Assembly: GCA_900541985.1 (NCBI GenBank)
Contig: UQLX01000008.1
Coordinates: 13,433 to 77,432 of the forward strand
Length of the DNA stretch: 64,000 bases
Origin: an uncultured Blautia sp.
GTDB taxonomy: Bacteria; Bacillota; Clostridia; Lachnospirales; Lachnospiraceae
Direction of reading: 5' to 3'
Below, piece after piece: positions 1-7,068 of this stretch. The notes beneath the pieces are model-generated. The model ran no database searches. It saw only the letters and a list, made by a program, of their open reading frames with translations, and was not told the DNA's origin. Within the stretch, counting starts at the first letter, position 1; the number at the start of each line of letters is the position of its first letter. Both the position numbers and the translations under genes were made by a program.

Positions 1-143
1 CGGGGCACCATGATCTGATGCCCGCATCCCATACATTTCAGCCGAAAATCCGCTCCCACACGGAGGATTTCCCATTCCTTACTTCCGCAGGGATGCCCCT
101 TTTTCAGCGTAACAATGTCTCCAACTTCATAGATGTAATCCAT
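1..143 (-). CDS. DUF951 family protein (3' end outside window)
   Basis: Forty-seven codons are visible before the window edge. The protein opens with MDYIYEVGDIVTLKKGHPCG and continues with a conserved SKEWEILRVGADFRLKC stretch and a CMGCGH motif, which together match the small DUF951 family (normally about 60-70 residues). The two cysteine-containing motifs (Cys-Gly, then CxxCGH) suggest a small zinc-binding fold. No biochemical role is established for the family. The ATG at 141-143 is preceded by AAAGGAG, which lies over the end of the sirtuin gene, so the two are probably translated from one mRNA. Only the C-terminal 15-25 residues should be missing. Confidence 0.85.
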   Translation of the reverse strand, partial: MDYIYEVGDIVTLKKGHPCGSKEWEILRVGADFRLKCMGCGHQIMVP

Positions 144-148
144 CTTTT

Positions 149-880
149 TTATTCTCCTTTAATCCTGATCTTCGAGAAAACCTGCCCGATCGGATCTTTG
201 ATCAGAAGATCCGCATTGCGGTCTCTCGGGGTAGGCGCCTTATTGATCACTACCAGACAGTCGCCTCTGAAATAATCGATCAGACTGGCAGCCGGATAAA
301 CTGCTAGAGACGTTCCGCCAATGATCAGTACCTGCGCCTGTGAAATAGCCCGGACAGAATCAGTCAGTGTCTGATTATCCAGACCTTCCTCATATAAGAC
401 CACATCCGGTTTCACCATTCCGCCACATTCGCAGCGCGGTACCCCTGTACTGTTTTTTATGTAAGAAAAATCATAAAACTTTCCACACTTCATACAATAA
501 TTGCGGTATACACTGCCGTGAAGCTCCAGCACCTTTCTGCTGCCTGCCATCTGATGAAGATTATCAATATTCTGCGTGATCACAGCCTTCAGTTTCCCGC
601 ATTTTTCCAGTTCTGCCAGTTTCATGTGCGCTGCATTAGGCTTCGCTGTATCACAAAGCATTTTATCTCTGTAAAACTTATAGAACTCCTCAGGCCGTCT
701 CATAAAAAACGTATGGCTTAAAATTGTTTCCGGAGGATAGTCATATTTCTGATGATAGAGGCCGTCCTGAGAACGGAAATCCGGTATCCCGCTTTCTGTG
801 GATACGCCTGCCCCTCCAAAAAACACGATATTCTCATGCACATCAATTATTTCCTGTAATCTGGCAACTTTATCTTCCAT
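149..880 (-). CDS. cobB: NAD-dependent protein deacylase, Sir2 family
   Basis: This is a sirtuin that removes acyl groups from lysines using NAD+, releasing nicotinamide and O-acyl-ADP-ribose. The 243 residues are the usual length of a bacterial sirtuin. Visible are the NAD-binding GAGVSTESGIPDFRS segment (residues 23-37), QNIDNLH (103-109), the catalytic His121 in LELHGS, and a structural zinc site from Cys129/Cys132 and Cys150/Cys152. The second cysteine pair is CxC rather than the common CxxC. The start has an AAGGGGA site. The gene sits between the sortase (24 bp upstream) and DUF951 (5 bp downstream), a likely three-gene operon with no obvious shared pathway. The symbol marks the family only. 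Confidence 0.93.
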   Translation of the reverse strand: MEDKVARLQEIIDVHENIVFFGGAGVSTESGIPDFRSQDGLYHQKYDYPPETILSHTFFMRRPEEFYKFYRDKMLCDTAKPNAAHMKLAELEKCGKLKAVITQNIDNLHQMAGSRKVLELHGSVYRNYCMKCGKFYDFSYIKNSTGVPRCECGGMVKPDVVLYEEGLDNQTLTDSVRAISQAQVLIIGGTSLAVYPAASLIDYFRGDCLVVINKAPTPRDRNADLLIKDPIGQVFSKIRIKGE

Positions 881-904
881 ATTGCTTTCCCCTTACTCCG
901 TTCT

Positions 905-1714
905 TTATTTTACCGGTTCTGCATTGACCTGCTTTCCCTGCACTACAAATCTGGTTGCTTCGTTTCCTGTACAGGTAGAAAGAGTTACGATCTTATCCTT
1001 AATAGTCATTTCCGTATCCTCTGTCTGGATTTCCGAATATCCCTTAATCGTCTCCAGATACTTCTGAAATTCCTCTCCCGGTCCTTTAAACAGTGTATAG
1101 GTGTCGCTGTTTACGCCTGTGACATAGGCCGAAATAATTTCGTATCTGTAATTTTTTTCCGGGGTCAGGATCCAGAAATACTTACTTTTTTGATACGTTT
1201 CCTGATCCGATGTGAATTTTTTCAGATTTCCAAACATGGATCCGTTTTTCATATTATGACCGTAAACAAGCGTATTGCAGTCACTGAAATCACTGCTGTT
1301 TTCAAAATCAATAAAAATAGTGCCTGCAAAATTATAGTTTTTTTCATAAGTGGTATGCAGGTATTCTTCATTATCCTTTCCCTTGACGATCGGATAATTG
1401 ATATTATCCAGAGCTTCCACATAGATCCAGCCTATCACATCTGTATTAATGCTTCTCAGCTTGTCAAAATCCACTGTGATCGGCGGCTTCGGCCCCGAAT
1501 CCTCTTCCTTTCCCTCCTGTTCCGGATCACGGTCTGTCACTGCCATCTGTTCAATTTCATTATACTCGTCTGTGCCTTTTTTATATTCCGTATAAATATG
1601 GAACAGATTATAGGCAGCAAAACAGAATACTGCAATGGCAAGAATCAGAACCAGTGTCAGAAGAAAATCACCTTTCTTTTTTTTCTGTTGTCTGTCTGTT
1701 TTCTTTTTTCCCAT
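905..1714 (-). CDS. srtB: Class B sortase
   Basis: This 269-residue membrane-anchored transpeptidase would cleave sorting signals of exported proteins and join them to peptidoglycan or to other pilin-like proteins. A lysine-rich N-terminus leads into one membrane helix (about residues 16-38), so the catalytic domain faces outside. His153 (YGHNM), Cys248 (TLSTC) and Arg255 (ATRFVVQGK) form the sortase triad; the spacing and the SMFGNL motif after the His fit class B. A GTG lies two codons upstream, but the ATG at 1714 is spaced correctly from GGAG and is preferred. No gene for a protein with a sorting signal is seen in the window, so its substrate lies elsewhere. Confidence 0.93.
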   Translation of the reverse strand: MGKKKTDRQQKKKKGDFLLTLVLILAIAVFCFAAYNLFHIYTEYKKGTDEYNEIEQMAVTDRDPEQEGKEEDSGPKPPITVDFDKLRSINTDVIGWIYVEALDNINYPIVKGKDNEEYLHTTYEKNYNFAGTIFIDFENSSDFSDCNTLVYGHNMKNGSMFGNLKKFTSDQETYQKSKYFWILTPEKNYRYEIISAYVTGVNSDTYTLFKGPGEEFQKYLETIKGYSEIQTEDTEMTIKDKIVTLSTCTGNEATRFVVQGKQVNAEPVK

Positions 1715-1738
1715 AAACACACTCCTTTTCTTCCCTTT

Positions 1739-1767
1739 ATTATAATGTTACCGTGAGATTCCTGCAA
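1739..1767 (-). promoter_or_regulatory. Promoter of sortase-sirtuin-DUF951 operon
   Basis: Read on the minus strand, TTGCAG (1762-1767) is separated by 17 bp from a perfect TATAAT (1739-1744). The element lies about 25 bp upstream of the srtB start codon, which places transcription initiation close to the ribosome site. Confidence 0.7.
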
Positions 1768-1864
1768 CCTGTTTTCTTTTCCCTCTTACCGGACAGCTGA
1801 CTTATAACTTTATTGTATCACAGAGGAGTTTTTTTCTGTAAAAGAAACAAAACCGGGAGTATGC

Positions 1865-1896
1865 CAAAAAATAAAGTGCCTGATGTCAGGCACTTT
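1865..1896 (-). terminator. Rho-independent terminator after tRNA-fMet
   Basis: An 11-bp perfect inverted repeat (AAAGTGCCTGA / TCAGGCACTTT, 1873-1896) is followed on the minus strand by a run of T residues (A-run at 1866-1871 on the plus strand). It lies a few bases beyond the 3' end of the tRNA. Confidence 0.85.
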
Positions 1897-1903
1897 ATAA
1901 AAG

Positions 1904-1977
1904 TAGCGGGGACAGGATTTGAACCTGCGACCTTCGGGTTATGAGCCCGACGAGCTTCCAGACTGCTCCACCCCGCG
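1904..1977 (-). tRNA. Initiator tRNA-fMet (CAU)
   Basis: The 74-nt sequence folds as a cloverleaf with anticodon CAU. Two initiator hallmarks are visible: three consecutive G-C pairs at the bottom of the anticodon stem (GGG CUCAUAA CCC) and an unpaired first position of the acceptor stem (C1 opposite U72). The 3' CCA is not encoded; the bases after the discriminator A read CTT, so CCA must be added by nucleotidyltransferase. It appears as a single-gene unit with its own terminator. Confidence 0.96.
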
Positions 1978-2053
1978 GCATATAACTTAATATTATTATA
2001 TCACTTATAAATAAATTATATGCCTGTTTTTTTAATTTGTCAAGACTGTTGCT

Positions 2054-2923
2054 TTATTTTCTGAATTTTCCAACATTAGTATTCAATGCTCCCGTAGGAC
2101 AAATCTTTGTACACCGGCCGCATCGGATGCACTCCGGGTGATTTGGAGTTTTCACAGGATCCACCTGCATTTTACATACTTTTGCACAGGCACCGCAATG
2201 GGTGCAAAGTTCCTGATCCACCTTATACCGGAAAACAGACACCGGCTGGAACAGAGAGTACACCGCCCCCAGAGGGCAGATATACTTGCAGAAAGGCCGA
2301 TAAATGATCACAGAAAGAATCAGGATCGCAGCCAAAAGGACATTCTTCCATGCATAAAGCCATCCAATCGCTCCCCGCATTCCTTTATTGAGAAGTACCA
2401 GCGGAAGCCCTCCCTCCAGCGTACCTGCCGGACATATCAGCTTACAGAAATAGGGCGCGCCCTGTCCCAGAAGATCTACTACAAACATGGGCATCAGAAG
2501 GACAAAAACAAGAAAGATCACATATTTCATTTTTCTGAGAAGTCTGTCTCCCGGAAACGTATTGATTTTTTTTGGAAACGAAATTTTGTGCAGCAGATCC
2601 TGGATCAGTCCAAAAGGACAAAGCCAGCCACAGACAAACCGTCCGGTCAGTGCACCTATAAACATCAAAAATCCCGCCACATAAAAAGCCAGTTTAAAGT
2701 TCCAGCTTCCCACCACTGCCTGCATGGCTCCTACGGGACAGGACCCAAGCGCTCCGGGACAGGAATAGCAGTTCAGTCCCGGAACACAAAGTTTTTTCAG
2801 TTTTCCCTGGTAGATCCTGCCCTTTGCAAAACCTGCCAGATAGCTGTTGGAAAGAAACGCCCAGAGAACCTGAACTCTGTGGCGCCCCCATTCATTTGTA
2901 CGTTTTTTCTTATCCAATGCCAA
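2054..2923 (-). CDS. NapH/CcoG-like membrane polyferredoxin (4Fe-4S binding protein)
   Basis: This 289-residue integral membrane electron carrier has several hydrophobic helices (about 80-96, 134-152, 192-208). Two classical [4Fe-4S] motifs lie at the C-terminus, Cys240/243/246/250 and Cys265/268/271/275, and loops carry CYSCPG, FVCGWLCP and FCKYICPLGA, the signature of NapH, NosR and CcoG relatives. It probably passes electrons across or along the membrane. Translation begins at TTG (2921-2923), overlapping the stop of the CXXC protein by 14 bp, with GGAG just upstream; the start is thus chosen by coupling. Together with the CXXC protein and the TlpA-like protein it forms a three-gene operon. 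The partner enzyme is not evident. Confidence 0.88.
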   Translation of the reverse strand: MALDKKKRTNEWGRHRVQVLWAFLSNSYLAGFAKGRIYQGKLKKLCVPGLNCYSCPGALGSCPVGAMQAVVGSWNFKLAFYVAGFLMFIGALTGRFVCGWLCPFGLIQDLLHKISFPKKINTFPGDRLLRKMKYVIFLVFVLLMPMFVVDLLGQGAPYFCKLICPAGTLEGGLPLVLLNKGMRGAIGWLYAWKNVLLAAILILSVIIYRPFCKYICPLGAVYSLFQPVSVFRYKVDQELCTHCGACAKVCKMQVDPVKTPNHPECIRCGRCTKICPTGALNTNVGKFRK

Positions 2924-3095
2924 TACACTCCATGCATATATTTACTGCTTTTTCAAAGACAACTGCCATTTCTCCCCGCCAGATCCCAAAAGCCATAAAT
3001 ATCAGCCCCAGGATCGTGATGCCGATTCCAATTTTCATGGCAGTTCTGTCAGAGAGTCCTGACAGCCCTCTGCCTTTTTTATTTTTTTCTTTCAT
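2910..3095 (-). CDS. CD1871A-type small CXXC membrane protein
   Basis: A 61-residue protein with a basic N-terminus, one membrane helix (about 21-39) and a conserved tail, FGIWRGEMAVVFEKAVNICM, ending ECIGIG. The tail holds a CMEC (CXXC) pair at residues 54-57. This matches the family named after C. difficile CD1871A. The start ATG overlaps the TGA stop of the TlpA-like gene by 4 bp (ATGA), and the gene's own end overlaps the polyferredoxin start by 14 bp, so all three are translationally coupled. The CXXC next to a membrane helix suggests a thiol relay between the polyferredoxin and the outside thioredoxin-like protein; this is inference, as no function is known to me. Confidence 0.8.
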   Translation of the reverse strand: MKEKNKKGRGLSGLSDRTAMKIGIGITILGLIFMAFGIWRGEMAVVFEKAVNICMECIGIG

Positions 3096-4186
3096 TCTGT
3101 CTCCTGTGCCGCTTCCAGATTCTCCAGTTCTGTATTTATGATTTCTTCCCATTCTTCCAGACTGCGTGCTCCACTGTACGTTTCGCCTGTAATATTTCCA
3201 TTTTTATCTACAAAAAAGGTTTCCGGATAGGCCTGGATCGCAGAAAGTCTTCCATTCATGTATCCGGAATCCGGCAGAAGGAATGGATATTCTGCTTTTG
3301 TCTTTTTCTGAAGCGTCTGTGCTTTTTTGAGACCTTCCTCATCCTTCTCATCTGCACTTCCCGCATCCATCACGATACCGACAATCTGAACACCTTTTTC
3401 TTCCATTTTTTTATCCAGTTCTGCCAGATGAGGAATTTCATTGACACAGGGGCCGCACCAGGTGGCAAATACGTTGACCATGGTAAGGTCTGCCTCCTGG
3501 AATATTTTTTCTGTGTATTCTTCTCCGTTGATATCCTCTGTGACAAAGCTTCCTGTAGGATCACCGGATTTCATACTTTCGCTGTTATAAGAAACCATAG
3601 GCCTGATCTCGTATGTAATCTCTCCAAGTGCTTTTACCAGTTCCTCATCTGCCTTTTTCTCTGTGCTGAGATAATAGATATACTCTTCATCCTCACTGGT
3701 GCCGATCTTTTCATGCTCTGTGCATCCGGTGAGTTTATCCAGATCTTTTTCCAGTTCCTTCTGATAAACACCAAGGCATCCTATTACGCCAAGGCTTTCC
3801 ACCCATTCGGCAAATTCTGCAGTATCAGAACCAATCTCTGCCTCTCTCTGCTCCTCATTCATGGTTCTCCAGCTTACAAACCCATATTTCAGACTGTTTC
3901 CGTCAGCGGTAACCTCTGCGCCCGGAAGCATTGCGATCTCTTTCTTTTCCATTTTTTCCAGAAGCAGCTTAGGAAGTTCAAAAGAAAGTCCCATATCTGC
4001 ATAGGAATAACTATCCTGCGCCATCAGAGCCAGATCCGACGGACGGATCTTTTTTTCTGAATCCTTCTCTTCTTTTTTTTCTTCTGCCGCCAGCACCGGA
4101 ACAGCGCCTCCTGCTGCAGAGATTCCTCCAAATGCAAGCACACCTGCCATCATCCAGACAGATATTTTTTTATTCATTTTCCTCAT
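3092..4186 (-). CDS. Exported TlpA/ResA-like thiol-disulfide oxidoreductase
   Basis: A 364-residue protein with a signal peptide (hydrophobic 9-33, likely cleavage after VLAA at about 34). It lacks a lipobox cysteine. Residues 45-210 form an uncharacterised N-terminal region with two cysteines (137 and 155), and residues about 211-360 form a TlpA-type thioredoxin domain with active site WCGPC (243-247) and the following EIPHLAELDKK helix. It would reduce or isomerise disulfides outside the membrane. An AAAGGAG site precedes the first ATG. It is the first gene of a coupled operon with the CXXC protein and the polyferredoxin, which could supply its electrons. The large N-terminal extension is not typical of ResA. 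Confidence 0.88.
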   Translation of the reverse strand: MRKMNKKISVWMMAGVLAFGGISAAGGAVPVLAAEEKKEEKDSEKKIRPSDLALMAQDSYSYADMGLSFELPKLLLEKMEKKEIAMLPGAEVTADGNSLKYGFVSWRTMNEEQREAEIGSDTAEFAEWVESLGVIGCLGVYQKELEKDLDKLTGCTEHEKIGTSEDEEYIYYLSTEKKADEELVKALGEITYEIRPMVSYNSESMKSGDPTGSFVTEDINGEEYTEKIFQEADLTMVNVFATWCGPCVNEIPHLAELDKKMEEKGVQIVGIVMDAGSADEKDEEGLKKAQTLQKKTKAEYPFLLPDSGYMNGRLSAIQAYPETFFVDKNGNITGETYSGARSLEEWEEIINTELENLEAAQETE

Positions 4187-4220
4187 CCAGAATAACTCCT
4201 TTCATTACAAATCTATACCT

Positions 4221-4988
4221 TTATAGTACAAGAAAGAGAATGTTCTGTAAAGAAATTCTTTTGATCCGGTGACAACTTTTATCTGGAATGATGCCTTTTC
4301 TGACCGGAACCATTTTTTTCATATGATTCCCATGGTTTTGTTTTCTGTGGGCAGAATTTTTCCCTATTCCGGTATCCTCTGCTTTTTCCGTATCTTCTCC
4401 TTTATTTTCCAGTTTTTGAGCCCATTCGCGGATTTCCCTCATGGTCATTCCCCGGATATCCTCCGGTAAAATCTCCGGATCAAGTTCCTTTAATTCCAGA
4501 TAAGCCCTGTATTTCCCATAAGAAAGCCCCAGATCATGCGCTTCACCTACCTCCTCCGAATGTGCATAATAACAGTAGGAATTTTGATATCCATCCACGC
4601 AGTTCTGTACTGTAGGGAGGATTCTTCTGCACTGTGCGCTCTCCGGACCTATTACAGTAATGGTCACCACCTCATTTTCCTCCAAAAGCTCTGCAATACC
4701 GTCATCCTTCATCACCTGCTCTACAGCCTCTTCATAATCCACAAACCACACGTCCAGCCTTTCTGCCAGCCGACTGCCGTCTTCGTTGCGTCCTTTTACA
4801 GATACTACCTTATCAAATCGGTTGATTCCCAGTTCCACAGAAGAATTGATATCAATGCTGATCTGTGCCGTAGGCGATAAACAGATCCAGGCTCCGCCTA
4901 TGAGAAAAACAAAGCCGCAGGCAGCTGATGCAGCTGCATATTTCACATAAGGCCGGCGGGCGGACATACGTTTTTGTCTTTTTTCCAA
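4221..4988 (-). CDS. RsgI-like anti-sigma-factor-domain membrane protein
   Basis: This 255-residue protein has a basic N-terminus, one membrane helix (about 17-34) and then the ISIDINSSVELGINRFDKVV segment characteristic of the extracytoplasmic middle domain of RsgI-type anti-sigma factors. The N-terminal cytoplasmic sigma-binding domain of true RsgI (about 50 residues) is almost absent here: only some 16 residues precede the helix. The C-terminal 55 residues are basic and low in complexity, and end in an odd hydrophobic tail. No sigma factor gene lies nearby. It follows the small exported protein by 25 bp. It may be a sensor of envelope or polysaccharide state, but a role as anti-sigma factor is uncertain. 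Confidence 0.7.
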   Translation of the reverse strand: MEKRQKRMSARRPYVKYAAASAACGFVFLIGGAWICLSPTAQISIDINSSVELGINRFDKVVSVKGRNEDGSRLAERLDVWFVDYEEAVEQVMKDDGIAELLEENEVVTITVIGPESAQCRRILPTVQNCVDGYQNSYCYYAHSEEVGEAHDLGLSYGKYRAYLELKELDPEILPEDIRGMTMREIREWAQKLENKGEDTEKAEDTGIGKNSAHRKQNHGNHMKKMVPVRKGIIPDKSCHRIKRISLQNILFLVL

Positions 4989-5013
4989 GAATTTCTCCGA
5001 TTACTGCTCTGTA

Positions 5014-5283
5014 TTATCTTCTGTTTCCTCTGCGGCAGCCATGACCTCGTTCTGCATTTGCCTGTCTTTCCTCATGATGGTCGCAGATCCCGTATCTGCT
5101 TTCCTGTCCACAGATACATTCTCGGTCCTGTTCTTTATCCATACATTCAATTCTTTCTGAAGAACTGCAGTATCTGCCCATGCGTCCTCTTCCATGCCCG
5201 TGTCCTGCCGCCAGAACACCAACGGTACCAACAGATACCAGTAATACTCCTGTAATAAATGCTGCTGCTATTTTTTTCTTCAT
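5014..5283 (-). CDS. Small exported His/Gly/Cys-rich protein
   Basis: Eighty-nine residues starting MKKKIAAAFITGVLLVSVGT, a clear signal peptide with probable cleavage after VLAA (about residue 25). The mature part opens with a GHGHGRGRMGR stretch and then carries six cysteines in a charged tail with CxC and ICDHHEERQ. It resembles small secreted Lachnospiraceae proteins with short acidic, cysteine-containing repeats, possibly metal-binding. The start has an AGGAGG-like site. Another frame is open across the 3' part (5001-5231), so a frameshift relative to the ancestral gene cannot be excluded. It lies 25 bp upstream of the RsgI-like gene and is probably cotranscribed. Function unknown. Confidence 0.6.
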   Translation of the reverse strand: MKKKIAAAFITGVLLVSVGTVGVLAAGHGHGRGRMGRYCSSSERIECMDKEQDRECICGQESRYGICDHHEERQANAERGHGCRRGNRR

Positions 5284-5411
5284 GATAAATTCCTCCATTC
5301 GTCTGATTGATTTTTCCTCTTTCACTGATAATACGATTCTCCGGCACAAATCCATTCATTTTTTATCCTTTATTTTTTTATCATTATAACGTATTTTATT
5401 TATTATTTTTA

Positions 5412-5462
5412 TTGAACTTTTGAACCTCTCATGCTATACTCGTTTTATGAAATTGAACTTTT
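5412..5462 (+). promoter_or_regulatory. Promoter and direct repeats ahead of the XRE-aminotransferase gene
   Basis: TTGAAC (5412-5417), a 17-bp spacer and TATACT (5435-5440) form a good vegetative promoter. The decamer TTGAACTTTT occurs twice, at 5412-5421 over the -35 and at 5453-5462 just downstream of the expected start of transcription. The copies are 41 bp apart, about four helical turns. They could be operator half-sites for the gene's own XRE domain; this is inference. Confidence 0.6.
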
Positions 5463-5492
5463 ATCTTGAAGCTCTTTTTTCAGGAGGAATTT

Positions 5493-7004
5493 ATGAACTT
5501 AAAGGAAATTTTTGCTGACAGGCTCCGCTCTGCAATGAAACAGCAGAATCTAAAGCAGATAGATCTTGTACGTGCGGCTGAAGCCAGTCAGGTAAAGCTG
5601 GGAAAAAGTCATGTAAGCCAGTATGTCAGCGGCAAAACGCTTCCCCGTCCGGATATTTTGAACTTTCTTGCCGAAACGCTGCACGCCGATCCGGAATGGC
5701 TTATGGGTAATACCGAATTAAAACAGATCCAAAAAGATGATCCTCAAAAAGCGGATCCTGAAATTGAACTTATGGGAGGAACGAGAATGCGTAAATTTAA
5801 AAAGTCATCCAAGCTGGACAATGTATTATATGATGTCAGAGGCCCTGTTGTGGAAGAAGCCAACCGAATGGAGGAAGTCGGCACCCATGTGTTGAAACTG
5901 AATATTGGAAATCCTGCTCCTTTTGGATTCCGGACTCCCGATGAAGTAATCTACGATATGCGTCAGCAGCTTACAGAATGTGAAGGTTATTCTGATGCAA
6001 AAGGACTTTTTTCCGCAAGAAAGGCCATCATGCAGTATGCCCAGCTGAAACACATTCCCAATGTTTCCATTAGTGATATCTATACAGGCAATGGTGTCAG
6101 TGAACTGATCAACCTTTCCATGTCTGCACTTCTGGACAATGGTGATGAGATCCTGATCCCGTCACCGGACTATCCACTGTGGACAGCCTGTGCCACACTG
6201 GCAGGAGGAAAAGCAGTTCATTATATCTGTGATGAGCAGTCTGAATGGTATCCGGATATGGATGATATCGAGAAAAAAATCACTGATAAAACAAAGGCAA
6301 TCGTAATCATCAATCCAAACAATCCTACCGGGGCGCTTTATCCAAGGGAGATTCTTCAGAAGATCGTAGACATTGCAAGACGTCATCAGCTGATTATTTT
6401 TTCAGATGAGATTTATGATCGTCTGGTCATGGATGGGGAAGAACATATTTCCATCGCTTCTCTTGCACCGGATCTTTTCTGCGTTACCTTCAGCGGATTG
6501 TCCAAATCCCACATGATCGCAGGCTATCGCATCGGCTGGATGATCTTAAGCGGAAACAAAAACCATGTACAGGATTATATTGAAGGAATCAACATGCTCT
6601 CCAACATGCGTCTCTGTTCCAATGTTCCCGCCCAGTCCATTGTCCAGACAGCGCTTGGCGGCCATCAGAGCGTAAACGATTATATTGTTCCCGGCGGAAG
6701 AATCTACGAACAGAGAGAGTTTATCTATAAGGCACTGACTGATATTCCGGGTATCACAGCGGTAAAGCCGAAAGCTGCTTTTTATATCTTCCCAAAGATC
6801 GATACGAAAAAGTTCAATATTACAAATGACGAACAGTTTGCCCTGGACCTTCTCCGGGAGAAAAAAATACTTCTGATCCATGGCGGCGGCTTTAACTGGA
6901 AAGAACCGGATCATTTCCGTGTGGTATATCTTCCCCGCATCGAGGTTCTTTCAAAAGCCGCAGGAAAGATCGCTGATTTCCTGAGCACCTATCAGCAGAG
7001 CTGA
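5493..7004 (+). CDS. XRE helix-turn-helix / class I-II aminotransferase fusion (AlaA-like)
   Basis: A 503-residue two-domain protein. Residues 1-75 are an XRE-type helix-turn-helix (LKQIDLVRAAE, SHVSQYVSGKTLPRPDILNF). Residues about 100-503 are a fold-type I PLP aminotransferase with NPNNPTG (274-280), SDEIYDR (304-310) and the PLP lysine Lys338 in SGLSKSH, plus Arg346 in GYRIGW. The enzyme half resembles alanine transaminase AlaA. The XRE domain replaces the GntR domain of MocR regulators, so this may be a ligand- or PLP-sensing regulator, an enzyme regulating itself, or both. The ATG at 5493 follows AGGAGG; a TTG nine codons upstream lacks such a site. It has its own promoter and a terminator. 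Confidence 0.9.
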   Translation: MNLKEIFADRLRSAMKQQNLKQIDLVRAAEASQVKLGKSHVSQYVSGKTLPRPDILNFLAETLHADPEWLMGNTELKQIQKDDPQKADPEIELMGGTRMRKFKKSSKLDNVLYDVRGPVVEEANRMEEVGTHVLKLNIGNPAPFGFRTPDEVIYDMRQQLTECEGYSDAKGLFSARKAIMQYAQLKHIPNVSISDIYTGNGVSELINLSMSALLDNGDEILIPSPDYPLWTACATLAGGKAVHYICDEQSEWYPDMDDIEKKITDKTKAIVIINPNNPTGALYPREILQKIVDIARRHQLIIFSDEIYDRLVMDGEEHISIASLAPDLFCVTFSGLSKSHMIAGYRIGWMILSGNKNHVQDYIEGINMLSNMRLCSNVPAQSIVQTALGGHQSVNDYIVPGGRIYEQREFIYKALTDIPGITAVKPKAAFYIFPKIDTKKFNITNDEQFALDLLREKKILLIHGGGFNWKEPDHFRVVYLPRIEVLSKAAGKIADFLSTYQQS

Positions 7005-7015
7005 ATACATTTTCA

Positions 7016-7049
7016 AAAAGATCCGGCAGGATTTCCGCCGGATCTTTTT
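7016..7049 (+). terminator. Terminator between XRE-aminotransferase and AAA ATPase
   Basis: An AAAAGATCCGGC / GCCGGATCTTTT stem with a 9-nt loop, followed by T residues. The A-run on the other side lets it also act for the convergent AAA ATPase gene ending at 7069. Confidence 0.85.
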
Positions 7050-7068
7050 CTGTCTGGAGCTCATACAA

